NCBI RefSeq assembly: GCF_000285535.1
Contig: NZ_HE610985.1
Span: 534,691-598,690, forward strand
DNA: 64,000 bases
Source of the DNA: Bacillus timonensis
GTDB lineage: Bacteria > Bacillota > Bacilli > Bacillales > Bacillaceae_L
Direction of reading: 5' to 3'
Translations under genes and position numbers: made by a program
In this document: positions 17,586 to 27,310 of the stretch, one piece after another
Layout: each line of letters opens with the position of its first letter
Numbering within the stretch: position 1 is the first letter of the stretch
The notes under the pieces: generated by a model
Told to the model about the DNA's origin: nothing
Databases searched by the model: none
The model's input: only the letters and a program-made list of their open reading frames with translations

Positions 17586-17990
17586 TGCAATAAATATACT
17601 GCTATAATCAATGTCTAATGAATGCTAAGTACAGTTAGATTTGCAGATACCAGATAACTATTATTGGTCAAAATAATTAATAAATCTTTGTTCATTTAGA
17701 TATTTTTGCCAAAAGGGGGAAATACAAAAGATTCTTGTCAATTAAGACAACACTTTTATGTCATTAGTTTACTAAAGACTATACTTATGTTTTGTTAGAT
17801 TTATTTAGTTTACATAATATCTATTCTAGGAACTTAGTTATTTTCAATAAATTATAGCAAAATCCATGCTATAATTAAAACATCTTTAGGATTGTTAATT
17901 TATTTTTAGAAACTATTACTTACAGTTTTATTAGTAAACGGAACTTTATACACTATGCCGTATACATTTAACCCAGGAGTTGATTTACAT
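17586..17990. other. Intergenic region with repeat copy 2 and a short palindrome
   Basis: No gene is seen. It holds the 55-bp repeat at 17771-17825, and just before it TTAGTTTACTAA (17764-17775), an inverted-repeat motif. TTAGTAAAC recurs near 17930 in the opposite sense, just upstream of the ribbon-helix-helix gene, so these may be operator sites for that protein. Confidence 0.4.
17771..17825 (+). repeat. 55-bp direct repeat, copy 2
   Basis: It matches 3000-3054 at 54 of 55 positions in the same orientation. A shorter related sequence is at 18365-18385, beyond the ribbon-helix-helix gene. Confidence 0.9.
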
Positions 17991-18341
17991 ATGCCGTACG
18001 AAAGTAAAATTAGACCTCATAATGCTGATCGTGTAACTAAAAATACAACAATTAGCCGTAGTTTACTCGAACAAATAAAGATAATCGCAAATAATGATCA
18101 AGTTCCGCTAAATCAATTACTATCTGAAGCAATTGATTATGTATTGGATACTTATAAGAAACCTAAAGAATTTAAAGCTCCAACTAAACCTAAAGACCGA
18201 ATTCAAATGGGTACGACATTTAGTAATGCTCAATATGAGTTGCTAAAAGACCGCGCTCGTAGACTCAATACACATGCCAACACATTGATCGAAGTTGGAA
18301 TAGAATTTATCATTAAAAAATATCAAAATCATTCATTCTAA
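17991..18341 (+). CDS. Tandem ribbon-helix-helix-like small protein
   Basis: This is a 116-residue basic protein if started at the ATG at 17991, which has AGGAG upstream. The earlier in-frame ATG at 17955 has no ribosome binding site, though it begins with the same codons. Two similar halves are visible: KNTTISRSLLEQIKIIANND...LNQLLSEAIDYVLD, and QMGTTFSNAQYELLKDRARR...ANTLIEVGIEFII. Each resembles a ribbon-helix-helix unit, with a short strand followed by two helices. Such proteins are DNA-binding repressors or plasmid-maintenance factors. Shared sequence TTTAGTTTACATAATA flanks the gene on both sides. The fold assignment is by pattern only. Confidence 0.6.
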   Translation: MPYESKIRPHNADRVTKNTTISRSLLEQIKIIANNDQVPLNQLLSEAIDYVLDTYKKPKEFKAPTKPKDRIQMGTTFSNAQYELLKDRARRLNTHANTLIEVGIEFIIKKYQNHSF

Positions 18342-18364
18342 CCCTCCCTCTATTTTCTCTTTAT

Positions 18365-18385
18365 TTTAGTTTACATAATACTATT
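18365..18385 (+). repeat. Partial copy of the 55-bp repeat end
   Basis: TTTAGTTTACATAATA followed by CTATT repeats the end of the 55-bp element (17804-17825) with one base missing. With copy 2 it flanks the ribbon-helix-helix gene. Confidence 0.6.
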
Positions 18386-18418
18386 ATGATAAACTTCCGC
18401 CGTTTTTAAAAATCTAAC

Positions 18419-18676
18419 TCAATTCAACATCCCGCGAATATTCATAAATATAGCCAGCATCTCTTCCATTTCAGCATGATTAACCCTAACCGGCAATTGA
18501 TCATTTAACGTAATAAAATTCTCTTGTTCCCCATTTTCTAGTATTTTCAATAAATAATCACAGATTGCCTCAAGCCTCTCCTTGCTGATAACCGACTGAG
18601 TATTCATATGCTTGAATTGCGTTAACACAAATGCGTCTTCTTCAATTTCTCCCACAATTAAACGATTTTCCTCCAT
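18419..18676 (-). CDS. Hypothetical small acidic protein, 85 residues
   Basis: This minus-strand ORF has a good AGGAGG before its ATG at 18676. The product is acidic, probably mostly helical, with no signal peptide, membrane segment or metal motif. It is divergent from the alanyl-tRNA editing gene. I do not recognise the family. Confidence 0.6.
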   Translation of the reverse strand: MEENRLIVGEIEEDAFVLTQFKHMNTQSVISKERLEAICDYLLKILENGEQENFITLNDQLPVRVNHAEMEEMLAIFMNIRGMLN

Positions 18677-18813
18677 TATTTATTCCTCCTTTTTTACCTT
18701 TAAATTGCTCCTCCTCCCTCTTATTTATTACAACGAATCTGTTTTATTAATTGAATCTTTCGGTCTTTTTTAGTATGTTTTTATTATCTACTTTCGAAAG
18801 GATCGAATTCTAA

Positions 18814-19996
18814 ATGACAAAAAAGTTATATTATGAAAATCCCTATTTAACCAACTGGACAACTTCCGTTACAAATATTATTAAAAAAGATGATTTCTAT
18901 CTGGTTACCCTTGAAGAAACGGCGTTTTACCCTGAGGGTGGTGGGCAGCCATCTGACACAGGACAAATTGATAACATTAAGGTATTAGATGTATATCAAG
19001 AAGCTGGTGAAGTGTTCCATAAACTCCCCCCATCCCCCTGAAAACACGACAGTTGAATGTCAAATCGAATGGGAGTTAAGATATGACCATATGCAGCAAC
19101 ATACAGGGCAGCACTTGCTGTCTGCAATCTGTATTGACGAATATGATGCACACACATCAAGCTTCCATTTAGGAAAAGACACCGTTTCAATTGATTTGAG
19201 CGTTTCCGAATTTAGTGACAATCAACTCATACATATTGAAAATCAAGTTAATAAAGCTATTTATGAAAATCGTGTAATTAAAACATATTTTGTTTCTAAA
19301 GAACAAGCCGGTACACTCCCACTTAGAAAAATGCCTGACGTTGAAGGCGATGAAATGCGCATAGTTGAAATAGACGGTATTGATACATCTGCTTGTGCAG
19401 GCACACATGTATCGAGGACTGGTGAATTAGGACTCATGAAGCTGTTAAAAACGGAGAAAAGTAAGGGAAATACACGTGTTTACTTTATTTTCGGTGGTCG
19501 TGCATTAAAGGATTATCAACAAACACATAACGTATTAACCACTTTAGCCAATCAACATAGCACAAACCGTGAAGGGCTAATTGACAAAATTGCTAAAATT
19601 GAAACGGAAAATAAACAATACCAAAGAGAAATTGAGGAGTTAAAAGGAAAAATTGATCATTTTCTAGCTCAGGAGCTCATTCAAACTCATAACGACCCTA
19701 TCATTAACAAGACTTTTGAAGATAAATCTTTAAAAGAGCTTCAAGGAATTGCAAGACAAATTAACGCAGCATCCAATCAATGTGTCATTTTTACAACAAC
19801 CCTAGAAAATAAGCTACTCATTTCACATAATGGATCTATTTCTGTTCAATGTGGTCCCTTATTCAAACAAGAATTGAAAAATTTCAACGGGAAAGGTGGC
19901 GGCAATAATACCTCTGCCCAGGCCGCATTCGAAAATGCAAATGATTTGGACACATTTAAAAACTTTTTAGACTCAAAAATAAGGGAATCATTATAA
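18814..19996 (+). pseudogene. Alanyl-tRNA editing protein (AlaX/DHHA1 type), frameshifted
   Basis: The product would hydrolyse mischarged Ser- or Gly-tRNA(Ala). The first frame (18814-19041) gives the N-terminal domain with ETAFYPEGGGQPSDTG. It stops just after C-rich runs at 19026-19031 and 19034-19038. The second frame continues without loss from PPENTTVECQIEW to 19996. Removing one C restores a protein of about 393 residues. Zinc ligands are present in the second part: HxxxH in HTGQHLLSA and CxxxH in ACAGTHV, followed by a coiled coil and a C-terminal DHHA1 domain with GKGGGNNTSAQA. Either one extra C was called or the gene is newly broken. Confidence 0.85.
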
Positions 19997-19997
19997 C

Positions 19998-20029
19998 AAA
20001 AGAGCTACCTAGTGTTAGGTAGCTCTTTT
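19998..20029. terminator. Bidirectional terminator
   Basis: AAAGAGCTACCT (19999-20010 region) pairs with AGGTAGCTCTTT, with A and T runs on either side. It separates the convergent alanyl-tRNA editing and AI-2E transporter genes. Confidence 0.85.
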
Positions 20030-20036
20030 CTTCTTA

Positions 20037-21086
20037 TTAATCATTTTTAATACTAAAGTTAATAACTCCGGCTTTTGTTAATGAATCATAAAGAATCACC
20101 AATAGCGGACCAAGCAGCAGTCCCACAATACCTAGTATCTTAAATCCTAAATACATACTGATGAGGGCTGCTAATGCACTGATACCAAAACTTTGTGAAT
20201 ACACCTTAGGTTCAATGATTTTTCGAATGACTGTTATTAACACGAAAAGAATCAATAACCCTACCCCAAGTTTAGTGTTTCCGTTAATTAAAACAAAAAT
20301 AGACCACGGAACAATGAATGAACCTGTACCTAATATAGGTAATAAATCGACAACTACAATCAGTAAAGAGACGACTAATAGATACTTAACATCTAAAATC
20401 CAAAGCCCAATATACGTGATGATAAACGTTACACCACTGAGAACAATTTGGGCTTTTAAAAAGCCAACAAATATCTTTTTCAATTGAGTTGTGACAATCT
20501 TTACTTTTTCAATTGCGCTTTCTTGCAGTGTATCTTTTAGTTTGTTTTTAATTGTTGGAAGATCGTTCATGATAAGAAAAGCTGCAACTAAATACACAAT
20601 TAGCTCTAATAACAACTGTGGAAGACTTGATACAAAACCAAAAGTACCTTCTGTAATATTCCTAGCTAGGACAATCAATAAATCCTGGAAGGAATACAGA
20701 GTATTCATAATTGAATCCATGACTTCCTTTGGCAAGTCCTCAAAATAGGTTTCTAACTTTTCAAAGGTTGCAAGGATTTTGTCAGTATCAATACTTGAGA
20801 CATAAAACGGAATATTTTTTACAACTGTAATCACTTGATTAATAATCACATTGATTAATAAATATCCTAAAAACAATAAAAACACCATAAAAATCACAAA
20901 TGTGACTGTAACAGAATAAATACGTTTGAATCGGTATTTGGTAATTAAGAAATTAACAATTGGCTCCAATAAAAGAGCAGTAAGAAAGGCCAAAATCAAT
21001 GAAATTGACATTGGTAATAAATACAACAGCACTATTGCTGTAACGACAAGGAAAATGTTTCGTTTATTAAAATATTTTTTTACCAT
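20037..21086 (-). CDS. AI-2E family transporter (YdbI/YtvI-like permease)
   Basis: This 349-residue integral membrane protein has about seven or eight hydrophobic segments, with the paired N-terminal helices and a central amphipathic region typical of the AI-2E (TqsA) family. Conserved stretches include LPQLLLELIVYLVAAFLIMND and DLLPILGTGSFIVPW. Members move small molecules or ions, and some export Na+ or transport autoinducer-2, so the cargo cannot be stated. The gene is a single unit oriented with parC, from which it is separated by the parC terminator. Confidence 0.85.
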   Translation of the reverse strand: MVKKYFNKRNIFLVVTAIVLLYLLPMSISLILAFLTALLLEPIVNFLITKYRFKRIYSVTVTFVIFMVFLLFLGYLLINVIINQVITVVKNIPFYVSSIDTDKILATFEKLETYFEDLPKEVMDSIMNTLYSFQDLLIVLARNITEGTFGFVSSLPQLLLELIVYLVAAFLIMNDLPTIKNKLKDTLQESAIEKVKIVTTQLKKIFVGFLKAQIVLSGVTFIITYIGLWILDVKYLLVVSLLIVVVDLLPILGTGSFIVPWSIFVLINGNTKLGVGLLILFVLITVIRKIIEPKVYSQSFGISALAALISMYLGFKILGIVGLLLGPLLVILYDSLTKAGVINFSIKND

Positions 21087-21276
21087 TTTTGCAAAATTAC
21101 CTACTCTCTACTAAATCAAATGCCCTTGGCGTAAATGCGCCTGTTTTTATAGGCCTACAGGAAATAAATCCATTATCCCTATAAAATTATTGTACAGTAA
21201 AGCAGGCATATTTAAAATATAAATATTTTTCAAAATTAAAGCTTCTGAGTTGCAACGTTTATTATTCATAGCTAAA

Positions 21277-21299
21277 AGCAGCTACCTTAAGTAGCTGCT
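21277..21299 (-). terminator. parC terminator
   Basis: AGCAGCTAC (21277-21285) pairs with GTAGCTGCT (21291-21299). On the minus strand it is followed by TTTTA. It lies directly after the parC stop. Confidence 0.75.
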
Positions 21300-21303
21300 A
21301 AGA

Positions 21304-23751
21304 TTATGATTTTATTTCATCAGAATTGTCCTCTTTTGTGACAATCCATGCATCGATTACCTCTCCCGCTTCATCTGTATCAACTACAAACGAACCATTG
21401 CTATACCGATCATTTGAACGTAAGGATTTTGTTTCAACAGATTCAATTTTTCCGTTTTGTGTCTTTATGAAAAGTTCATCTACATTAGTCACAAAATATG
21501 CTCCAGCAATTCGATGCGGATGATTTTTAAGTTCACGAAGCATTACTAATCCACGTTTTGCGCGTGTTGCTTTTTCAAATTCCGTAATTTTCATTTTCTT
21601 GACGGCTCCACGTTGTGTAACAATACTTAGTTCTGCTGGTGTAGATGGTGGTACGACATATCCAGCGACAACATGATCCCCGTCTTTCAGGTTAATTCCT
21701 TTCACACCCGCTGCTCTTTGACCAACGATGTTTACTTCTTCTTCTCCAAACCAGAGTCCATACCCAAGCTGGGTAATTAAGAACACATCCATATTTCCGT
21801 TCGTGATATGAACATTTACTACTTCATCATCATTTTTCAGATTAACCGCAACGAGTGGTTTTGAATATCGTTGGGCCTTGTATAATGAGAGCTCAGACTT
21901 TTTCACCATTCCGTTTTTGGTGACGAAAAATAGATATTCTGGTAACTCAAAATTCGTTACAGGAAGTGCCTCAATAATGAATTCATCACGATCTATGCTA
22001 ATAATATTGGCAACATGCTGACCAAGGTCCTTCCATCTAATATCAGGCAGCTCATGTACAGGAATGTATAAATAGTTCCCTTTGTTTGTAAAGAGTAGTA
22101 ATGTATCCGTGGTATTGATTTCAAACTTGTGTAACAGACGGTCTGTATCCTTCATACCGAAATCAAGTCCGTTTGAAGCGGCATAGGACCGTGGGCTAGT
22201 CCGCTTTACATAGCCGTCCTGAGTAACTGTTACAATCACATCCTCAGATGGAATCATCACCTCCAGATTAATCTTTATTTCTTCTATTTCTTCTTCAATT
22301 TTTGAACGGCGATTATCTGCATATGTTTTTTTCACACGCTTAAGGTCTGTCTTAATAACCTGAAAAAGCTTGCGTTCATTTTGAAGAATCTCCACTAATT
22401 CACTGATTTTCTTGTTTAACTCATCAAATTCCTGTTGTAGTGCCGTGATGTCTGTATTCGTTAAACGATATAATTGCAAGGAAACGATTGCTTCAGCCTG
22501 TGGTTCTGTAAAGTCAAATTTATTGATTAAATTATTCTTCGCGTCTTTCTTATCCTTTGAAGCACGAATGGTTGCAATAACTTCATCTAAGATGGATAAC
22601 GCCTTAATAAGACCTTCTACAACATGCTGACGATCACGTGCCTTTTCCAATTCATAATGAGATCGATTGGTAATAACCTCTTTTTGGTGGTTAATGTACG
22701 CATCCAGGATTTTCGGTAAACTCATCAATACTGGTCGTCTGTCTAAAATTGCAACCATGTTAAAGTTGTAGTTTATTTGAAGATCAGTATTTTTATAGAG
22801 GAAGTTTAACACTCCATGTGCATCTGCATCTTTTTTTAGTTCAATGACAATCCTTAAACCTGTTCGGTCTGTTTCGTCGCGAACTTCATTTATTCCTTCT
22901 ACTTTTCGGTCTAAACGAATCTCATCAATCTTTTTAACCATATTTGCTTTATTCACTTCATATGGAATTTCAGTTACAACAATTTGCTGTTTTCCACCAC
23001 GAAGATCCTCAATTTCCGCTTTCCCACGTACAATGATTTTTCCTTTTCCGGTTTCATAGGCTTTCTTAATTCCTTCAATCCCTTGGATAATTCCTCCAGT
23101 AGGGAAATCTGGGCCTTTAATCACTTGCATAAGTTCATCGACCGTTGAATGTGGATTGTCGATTCGCATAATAACACCATCAATAACCTCACCGAGATGA
23201 TGTGGCGGAATATCAGTTGCATACCCTGCAGAAATTCCTGTTGAACCATTAACAAGCAAATTAGGAAAACTAGCTGGTAAAACAACTGGTTCTTTACTTG
23301 TATCATCAAAGTTTGGAATAAATTCAACTGTATTTTTGTCAATATCCTGTAACAGCTCAGAAGCTAGTCTTGAAAGACGTGCTTCTGTATAACGCATTGC
23401 TGCTGGTGGGTCACCATCGTTACTACCGTTATTTCCATGCATTTCAACTAGAACGTTTCGAACCTTCCAGTCCTGACTTAAACGAACCATTGCATCATAT
23501 ACAGAAGTATCACCATGTGGATGGTAGTTACCAATTACGTTACCAACAGTTTTAGCCGATTTACGAAACCCTTTATCAGCTGTATTTCCTTCGACATGCA
23601 TCGCATAAAGAATACGTCTTTGAACTGGTTTTAAACCATCTCTTGCATCAGGCAATGCACGATCTTGTATTATATATTTACTATATCTTCCGAAACGATC
23701 GCCGATTACCTCCTCTAGAGGCAAATCACGATATCTCTCTGTTTGTACCAT
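21304..23751 (-). CDS. parC: DNA topoisomerase IV subunit A
   Basis: ParC (GrlA) is the DNA-cutting subunit of topoisomerase IV, which separates daughter chromosomes. The 815-residue length is typical. The breakage-reunion domain starts with [19 protein letters not shown], includes the helix [19 protein letters not shown] (quinolone-determining region) and the catalytic Tyr in [11 protein letters not shown] coiled-coil arm (about residues 370-500) and the C-terminal beta-pinwheel follow. The gene starts six bases after the parE stop, so the two are cotranscribed in the order parE-parC. At the position homologous to GyrA Ser83 the residue is Thr, and whether this is the genus norm cannot be judged here. 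Confidence 0.97.
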   Translation of the reverse strand: MVQTERYRDLPLEEVIGDRFGRYSKYIIQDRALPDARDGLKPVQRRILYAMHVEGNTADKGFRKSAKTVGNVIGNYHPHGDTSVYDAMVRLSQDWKVRNVLVEMHGNNGSNDGDPPAAMRYTEARLSRLASELLQDIDKNTVEFIPNFDDTSKEPVVLPASFPNLLVNGSTGISAGYATDIPPHHLGEVIDGVIMRIDNPHSTVDELMQVIKGPDFPTGGIIQGIEGIKKAYETGKGKIIVRGKAEIEDLRGGKQQIVVTEIPYEVNKANMVKKIDEIRLDRKVEGINEVRDETDRTGLRIVIELKKDADAHGVLNFLYKNTDLQINYNFNMVAILDRRPVLMSLPKILDAYINHQKEVITNRSHYELEKARDRQHVVEGLIKALSILDEVIATIRASKDKKDAKNNLINKFDFTEPQAEAIVSLQLYRLTNTDITALQQEFDELNKKISELVEILQNERKLFQVIKTDLKRVKKTYADNRRSKIEEEIEEIKINLEVMIPSEDVIVTVTQDGYVKRTSPRSYAASNGLDFGMKDTDRLLHKFEINTTDTLLLFTNKGNYLYIPVHELPDIRWKDLGQHVANIISIDRDEFIIEALPVTNFELPEYLFFVTKNGMVKKSELSLYKAQRYSKPLVAVNLKNDDEVVNVHITNGNMDVFLITQLGYGLWFGEEEVNIVGQRAAGVKGINLKDGDHVVAGYVVPPSTPAELSIVTQRGAVKKMKITEFEKATRAKRGLVMLRELKNHPHRIAGAYFVTNVDELFIKTQNGKIESVETKSLRSNDRYSNGSFVVDTDEAGEVIDAWIVTKEDNSDEIKS

Positions 23752-23757
23752 CTATTG

Positions 23758-25722
23758 TTACTCCCCTTCTACGACCGATAAGTTTTCATTGTCCAATATA
23801 TTCGAATCATCCTCAAGACCAAAAGCAACATTCGTTTCAATCCACTTACGTCTTGGTTCTACCTTATCACCCATAAGTGTTGTTATTCTACGCTCGGCTC
23901 TTGCTCCATCATCAATTCGGACTCGAATTAACGTTCTCGTTTCAGGGTTCATAGTTGTATCCCATAATTGATCAGCGTTCATTTCTCCTAAACCTTTGTA
24001 GCGCTGAATGATATAGCCTTTTCCAATCTTATTGATAGCACTCTGTAATTCACTATCATCCCAAGCATACTCAATGACTTCTTTCTTTCCCGCTCCCTTA
24101 CTAACTTTGTACAGGGGTGGAAGTGCAATATAGACCTTGCCTGCTTCAATTAAAGGCTTCATATAACGGTAAAAGAATGTTAAAAGTAAGACTTGAATAT
24201 GTGCTCCGTCAGTATCGGCATCTGTCATAATGACTATTTTATCATAGTTGATATCTTCAACAGTAAAGTCTGCTCCTACTCCGCCGCCAATTGTATGAAT
24301 AATTGTATTGATTTCTTCATTTTTAAAAATATCAGCAAGCTTTGCTTTTTCCGTATTGATGACTTTACCTCTTAGAGGAAGAACTGCTTGAAAGCGACGG
24401 TCGCGCCCTTGTTTAGCTGAACCTCCAGCAGAATCACCTTCCACTAAATAAAGTTCATTTTTTTCAGGATTTCGAGATTGTGCAGGCGTTAGTTTACCAC
24501 TTAGCAAGGTTTCGGATTTCTTTCGTTTTTTCCCACTTCTCGCTTCCTCTCTCGCTTTTCGAGCAGCATCTCTTGCTTGAGAAGCTTTAATTGCCTTTTT
24601 AACAAGAAGTGTACTAACATCTGGATTTTCCTCAAGAAAATATGCTAGATTTTCTGACACAACTGAATCTACTGCTGAACGAGCTTCACTTGTTCCAAGT
24701 TTTCCTTTTGTTTGACCTTCAAATTGCAATAATTCTTCAGGTATACGAACAGATACAATAGCCGTTAATCCCTCACGAATATCCGATCCATCAAGATTTT
24801 TATCTTTTTCTTTCAATTGACCAGTTTTACGTGCATATTCATTAAAAGCACGGGTTAATGCAGTTTTTGAACCAACTTCATGTGTTCCCCCGTCCTTTGT
24901 TCTTACATTGTTGACAAAAGATAAGATATTTTCAGAATACCCATCATTGAATTGAAAAGCAAAATCTACTTCAATTCGGTTTTGTATACCTTCAAAAGAT
25001 ACAACAGGATGTAACACATCCTTTTCTTCGTTTAAGTATTGTACAAATGCTTCTAGGCCATTTTCATAATGATAAACCTCATGGAAACCATTCCGTTCAT
25101 CGAGAATTTCAATTTTCAACCCTTTTAACAGAAAAGCTGATTCTCTCAAGCGTTCACTTAATATTTCAAAATTAAAAGTGGTTGTATTGAAAATGGTTGG
25201 ATCTGGCTTAAAATGGATGGTTGTACCTGTTTGATTTGTCTTCCCTTTATTCTCAAGTGTCGTAGCAGGTTTTCCGCCATTTTCAAAGCGCTGCTCATAA
25301 ACAAAACCATTACGTTTAATTGTTACAGTTAGCCACTCTGATAATGCATTAACTACAGAAGCTCCAACACCATGAAGGCCACCACTTGCTTTATATCCAC
25401 CTTGTCCGAATTTTCCACCTGCGTGTAGCACAGTGAAAATAACTTCTGGTGTTGGCTTTCCCATTTTATGCATGCCTGTTGGCATTCCTCGTCCTTTATC
25501 TTGAACACTTATACTATTATCTTTATGGATTTTAACAATGATGTGATTCCCATAACCAGACAAAGCTTCATCCACTGAGTTGTCTACAATTTCATAAACA
25601 AGATGGTGAAGACCTTTACTATCTGTACTCCCAATATACATACCTGGTCTCTTTCTAACGGCTTCAAGGCCTTCTAAGACCTGTATTGCATCATCATTGT
25701 ATTCAAATTGTTGCTTTACCAA
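23758..25722 (-). CDS. parE: DNA topoisomerase IV subunit B
   Basis: ParE (GrlB) is the ATPase subunit of topoisomerase IV. From the TTG at 25722 it is 654 residues, and AAGGGG is correctly spaced for that codon, while the in-frame ATG at 25746 overlaps no ribosome binding site. The protein then begins LVKQQFEYNDDAIQVLEGLE. The GHKL ATPase motifs are EIVDNSVDEAL, DKGRGMP and GLHGVGASVVNALS. The transducer domain follows, and the TOPRIM motifs are EGDSAGGSAKQGRDR and MTDADTDGAHI. A LexA-like box lies about 110 bases upstream. In B. subtilis the parE operon is reported to be LexA-controlled. Confidence 0.97.
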   Translation of the reverse strand: MVKQQFEYNDDAIQVLEGLEAVRKRPGMYIGSTDSKGLHHLVYEIVDNSVDEALSGYGNHIIVKIHKDNSISVQDKGRGMPTGMHKMGKPTPEVIFTVLHAGGKFGQGGYKASGGLHGVGASVVNALSEWLTVTIKRNGFVYEQRFENGGKPATTLENKGKTNQTGTTIHFKPDPTIFNTTTFNFEILSERLRESAFLLKGLKIEILDERNGFHEVYHYENGLEAFVQYLNEEKDVLHPVVSFEGIQNRIEVDFAFQFNDGYSENILSFVNNVRTKDGGTHEVGSKTALTRAFNEYARKTGQLKEKDKNLDGSDIREGLTAIVSVRIPEELLQFEGQTKGKLGTSEARSAVDSVVSENLAYFLEENPDVSTLLVKKAIKASQARDAARKAREEARSGKKRKKSETLLSGKLTPAQSRNPEKNELYLVEGDSAGGSAKQGRDRRFQAVLPLRGKVINTEKAKLADIFKNEEINTIIHTIGGGVGADFTVEDINYDKIVIMTDADTDGAHIQVLLLTFFYRYMKPLIEAGKVYIALPPLYKVSKGAGKKEVIEYAWDDSELQSAINKIGKGYIIQRYKGLGEMNADQLWDTTMNPETRTLIRVRIDDGARAERRITTLMGDKVEPRRKWIETNVAFGLEDDSNILDNENLSVVEGE

Positions 25723-25833
25723 AAAACATACCCCTTTCATATACAAAACACTTGGAGTTACCCAAGTAAATAAGCTAACAAATAGCCTCTCTCTATATAA
25801 GTAGTATCACTAATTTAAGAATTCTTACTTAAC

Positions 25834-25847
25834 AGAACAAACGTTTT
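25834..25847. promoter_or_regulatory. LexA-like box upstream of parE
   Basis: AGAACAAACGTTTT fits the Bacillus LexA consensus CGAACRNRYGTTYC at 12 of 14 positions and has the required AAC-N4-GTT core. It lies in the parE 5' region. Confidence 0.5.
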
Positions 25848-25919
25848 GTTTTTTAATGCCCTACCTTTTATTTTATATCTTTATCTAGATTTGGCAAACC
25901 GTTTCTCAAGAAAAAGGAG

Positions 25920-25946
25920 AAAATCCTTGTAATAACAAGGATTTTT
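25920..25946 (-). terminator. Terminator after the CoA-binding protein gene
   Basis: AAATCCTTGT (25921-25930) pairs with ACAAGGATTT (25935-25944). The T run on the minus strand lies beyond the stem. Confidence 0.75.
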
Positions 25947-25959
25947 GTCTTGTGATCTG

Positions 25960-26373
25960 TTATTTTGTCAAAGCATGTTCAACCTTAATACAACGATCCA
26001 TTACAACGGTAATCCCACGTTCCTTTAAATAATTGTATGCTTCTTCACTTACACATCCAAGCTGTGACCAAAACACATCCGCGTCAACTTGACCAAATTC
26101 CTTCGCAACATCCATTAAATGCTCTGAGCGTCGAAAAACATTAACAATATCGACATGGCCTTCAATATCCTTAAGAGAATTAACTGCTTTTACACCTAAT
26201 GACTCATCAATATTTGGATTTACAGGAATAATTTCATATCCAGCATCCTGCATTGCCTTACTTACCATATTGGAGGTTCTGTCCGGATTGTCAGATAAAC
26301 CTACAACAGCAATCCTTTTACTTTTCTTTAAAATTTCACCAAGTTCAGCACGAGTTGGAATTTCCATTGGCAT
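25960..26373 (-). CDS. yneT: CoA-binding domain protein (YneT-like)
   Basis: This 137-residue protein has the small Rossmann-type CoA-binding domain found alone in YneT/YccU-type proteins. IAVVGLSDNPDRTSNMV is the nucleotide-binding loop, and GYEIIPVNPNIDESLG, VDIVNVFRRSEH and VDADVFWSQLGC follow as in the family. The ATG at 26373 has AAGGGGA upstream. The gene is next to plsY, divergent, and upstream of parE, exactly as in B. subtilis. Ligand binding is predicted but a cellular role is not established. Confidence 0.88.
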   Translation of the reverse strand: MPMEIPTRAELGEILKKSKRIAVVGLSDNPDRTSNMVSKAMQDAGYEIIPVNPNIDESLGVKAVNSLKDIEGHVDIVNVFRRSEHLMDVAKEFGQVDADVFWSQLGCVSEEAYNYLKERGITVVMDRCIKVEHALTK

Positions 26374-26534
26374 TTTCGTACAGTCCCCTTTTTTATTTTC
26401 TTAACGGCGTCATAATATCTCTCATAGTATTTCGGTCCCAAGCAGAGATATTCCTGCATATATTTTGATTTTCAACACTTTTGATTGTACTTTAAACAAA
26501 ATTCAATAATTTTTTGTCGAAATTAAAAGAAAAA

Positions 26535-26564
26535 TTCATTATCAGGAAAAATTTCTAGTATAAT
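26535..26564 (+). promoter_or_regulatory. Probable SigA promoter of plsY
   Basis: TATAAT (26559-26564) is preceded at 18 bases by the weaker -35 TTCATT (26535-26540). It lies about 95 bases before the plsY start. Confidence 0.5.
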
Positions 26565-26658
26565 GAGAATACTTGTACAAGCATGGTATTATTACAACAG
26601 AATGGTACCATGTTGCAGGAGCACTTATCTTTATTATTTTATTAAAGGAGTTATGTGT

Positions 26659-27270
26659 ATGATACTAAATATTGTTATTATACTCCTGGCTTATCTTCTT
26701 GGCTCGATTCCTTCAGGGCTAATCGTTGGGAAGGTTGGCTATGGTATTGATATTCGGGAACATGGCAGTGGAAATTTAGGTGGAACAAACACATTCCGTA
26801 CGCTAGGAAAAAAAGCAGGCTTAATCGTAACGACTGCTGATATTTTGAAAGGGACATTAGCAACCCTGCTACCTTTTCTATTATTGGGGGATTCATTTCC
26901 TGATTATTTTCCATTATTAGTTGGTATGGTGGCAGTTGTGGGGCACATGTATCCAATTTTTGCAGGCTTTAAAGGTGGAAAAGCAGTCGCAACCTCCGGT
27001 GGGGTTCTATTAGGATATAATCCACTCCTATTTGTAACTACCTTATTATGTTTTTTTATTTTCTTAAAATTAACGAAAATGGTTTCATTATCTTCAATGC
27101 TAGTAGCAATTTATTGCATCACTTACAGTATTGTATATAGTATTTTCTTTAAAACCGATTATCCTTTAATCATCGTTGTTACATTACTAGCGGTTTTTGT
27201 CTTTTATCGTCACCGTGCAAACATTGCCCGAATCAAAAATAAAACAGAACCTAAAATTAAGTGGTTATAA
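26659..27270 (+). CDS. plsY: Glycerol-3-phosphate acyltransferase PlsY
   Basis: PlsY transfers the acyl group from acyl-phosphate to glycerol-3-phosphate in the membrane, the first step of phospholipid synthesis in Firmicutes. From the ATG at 26659 (AAAGGAG spaced eight bases) it is 203 residues. The longer in-frame extension to 26563 is non-coding-like. Conserved motifs are [30 protein letters not shown] (G3P binding) and [17 protein letters not shown], with five hydrophobic segments. In B. subtilis the orthologue is yneS, at the same place upstream of parE and divergent from yneT. Confidence 0.95.
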   Translation: MILNIVIILLAYLLGSIPSGLIVGKVGYGIDIREHGSGNLGGTNTFRTLGKKAGLIVTTADILKGTLATLLPFLLLGDSFPDYFPLLVGMVAVVGHMYPIFAGFKGGKAVATSGGVLLGYNPLLFVTTLLCFFIFLKLTKMVSLSSMLVAIYCITYSIVYSIFFKTDYPLIIVVTLLAVFVFYRHRANIARIKNKTEPKIKWL

Positions 27271-27274
27271 TATA

Positions 27275-27305
27275 GACGTGTGAGCCTTAATGGCCACACG
27301 TCCTT
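27275..27305. terminator. Terminator between convergent plsY and peptidase genes
   Basis: GACGTGTG (27275-27282) pairs with CACACGTC (27295-27302), followed by a T-rich tail. Confidence 0.75.
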
Positions 27306-27310
27306 CTTTT

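Noticed and set aside
25723-25746. Longer ATG start for parE
   Set aside because: It has no ribosome binding site and the extra residues include the AAGGGG that serves the TTG start.
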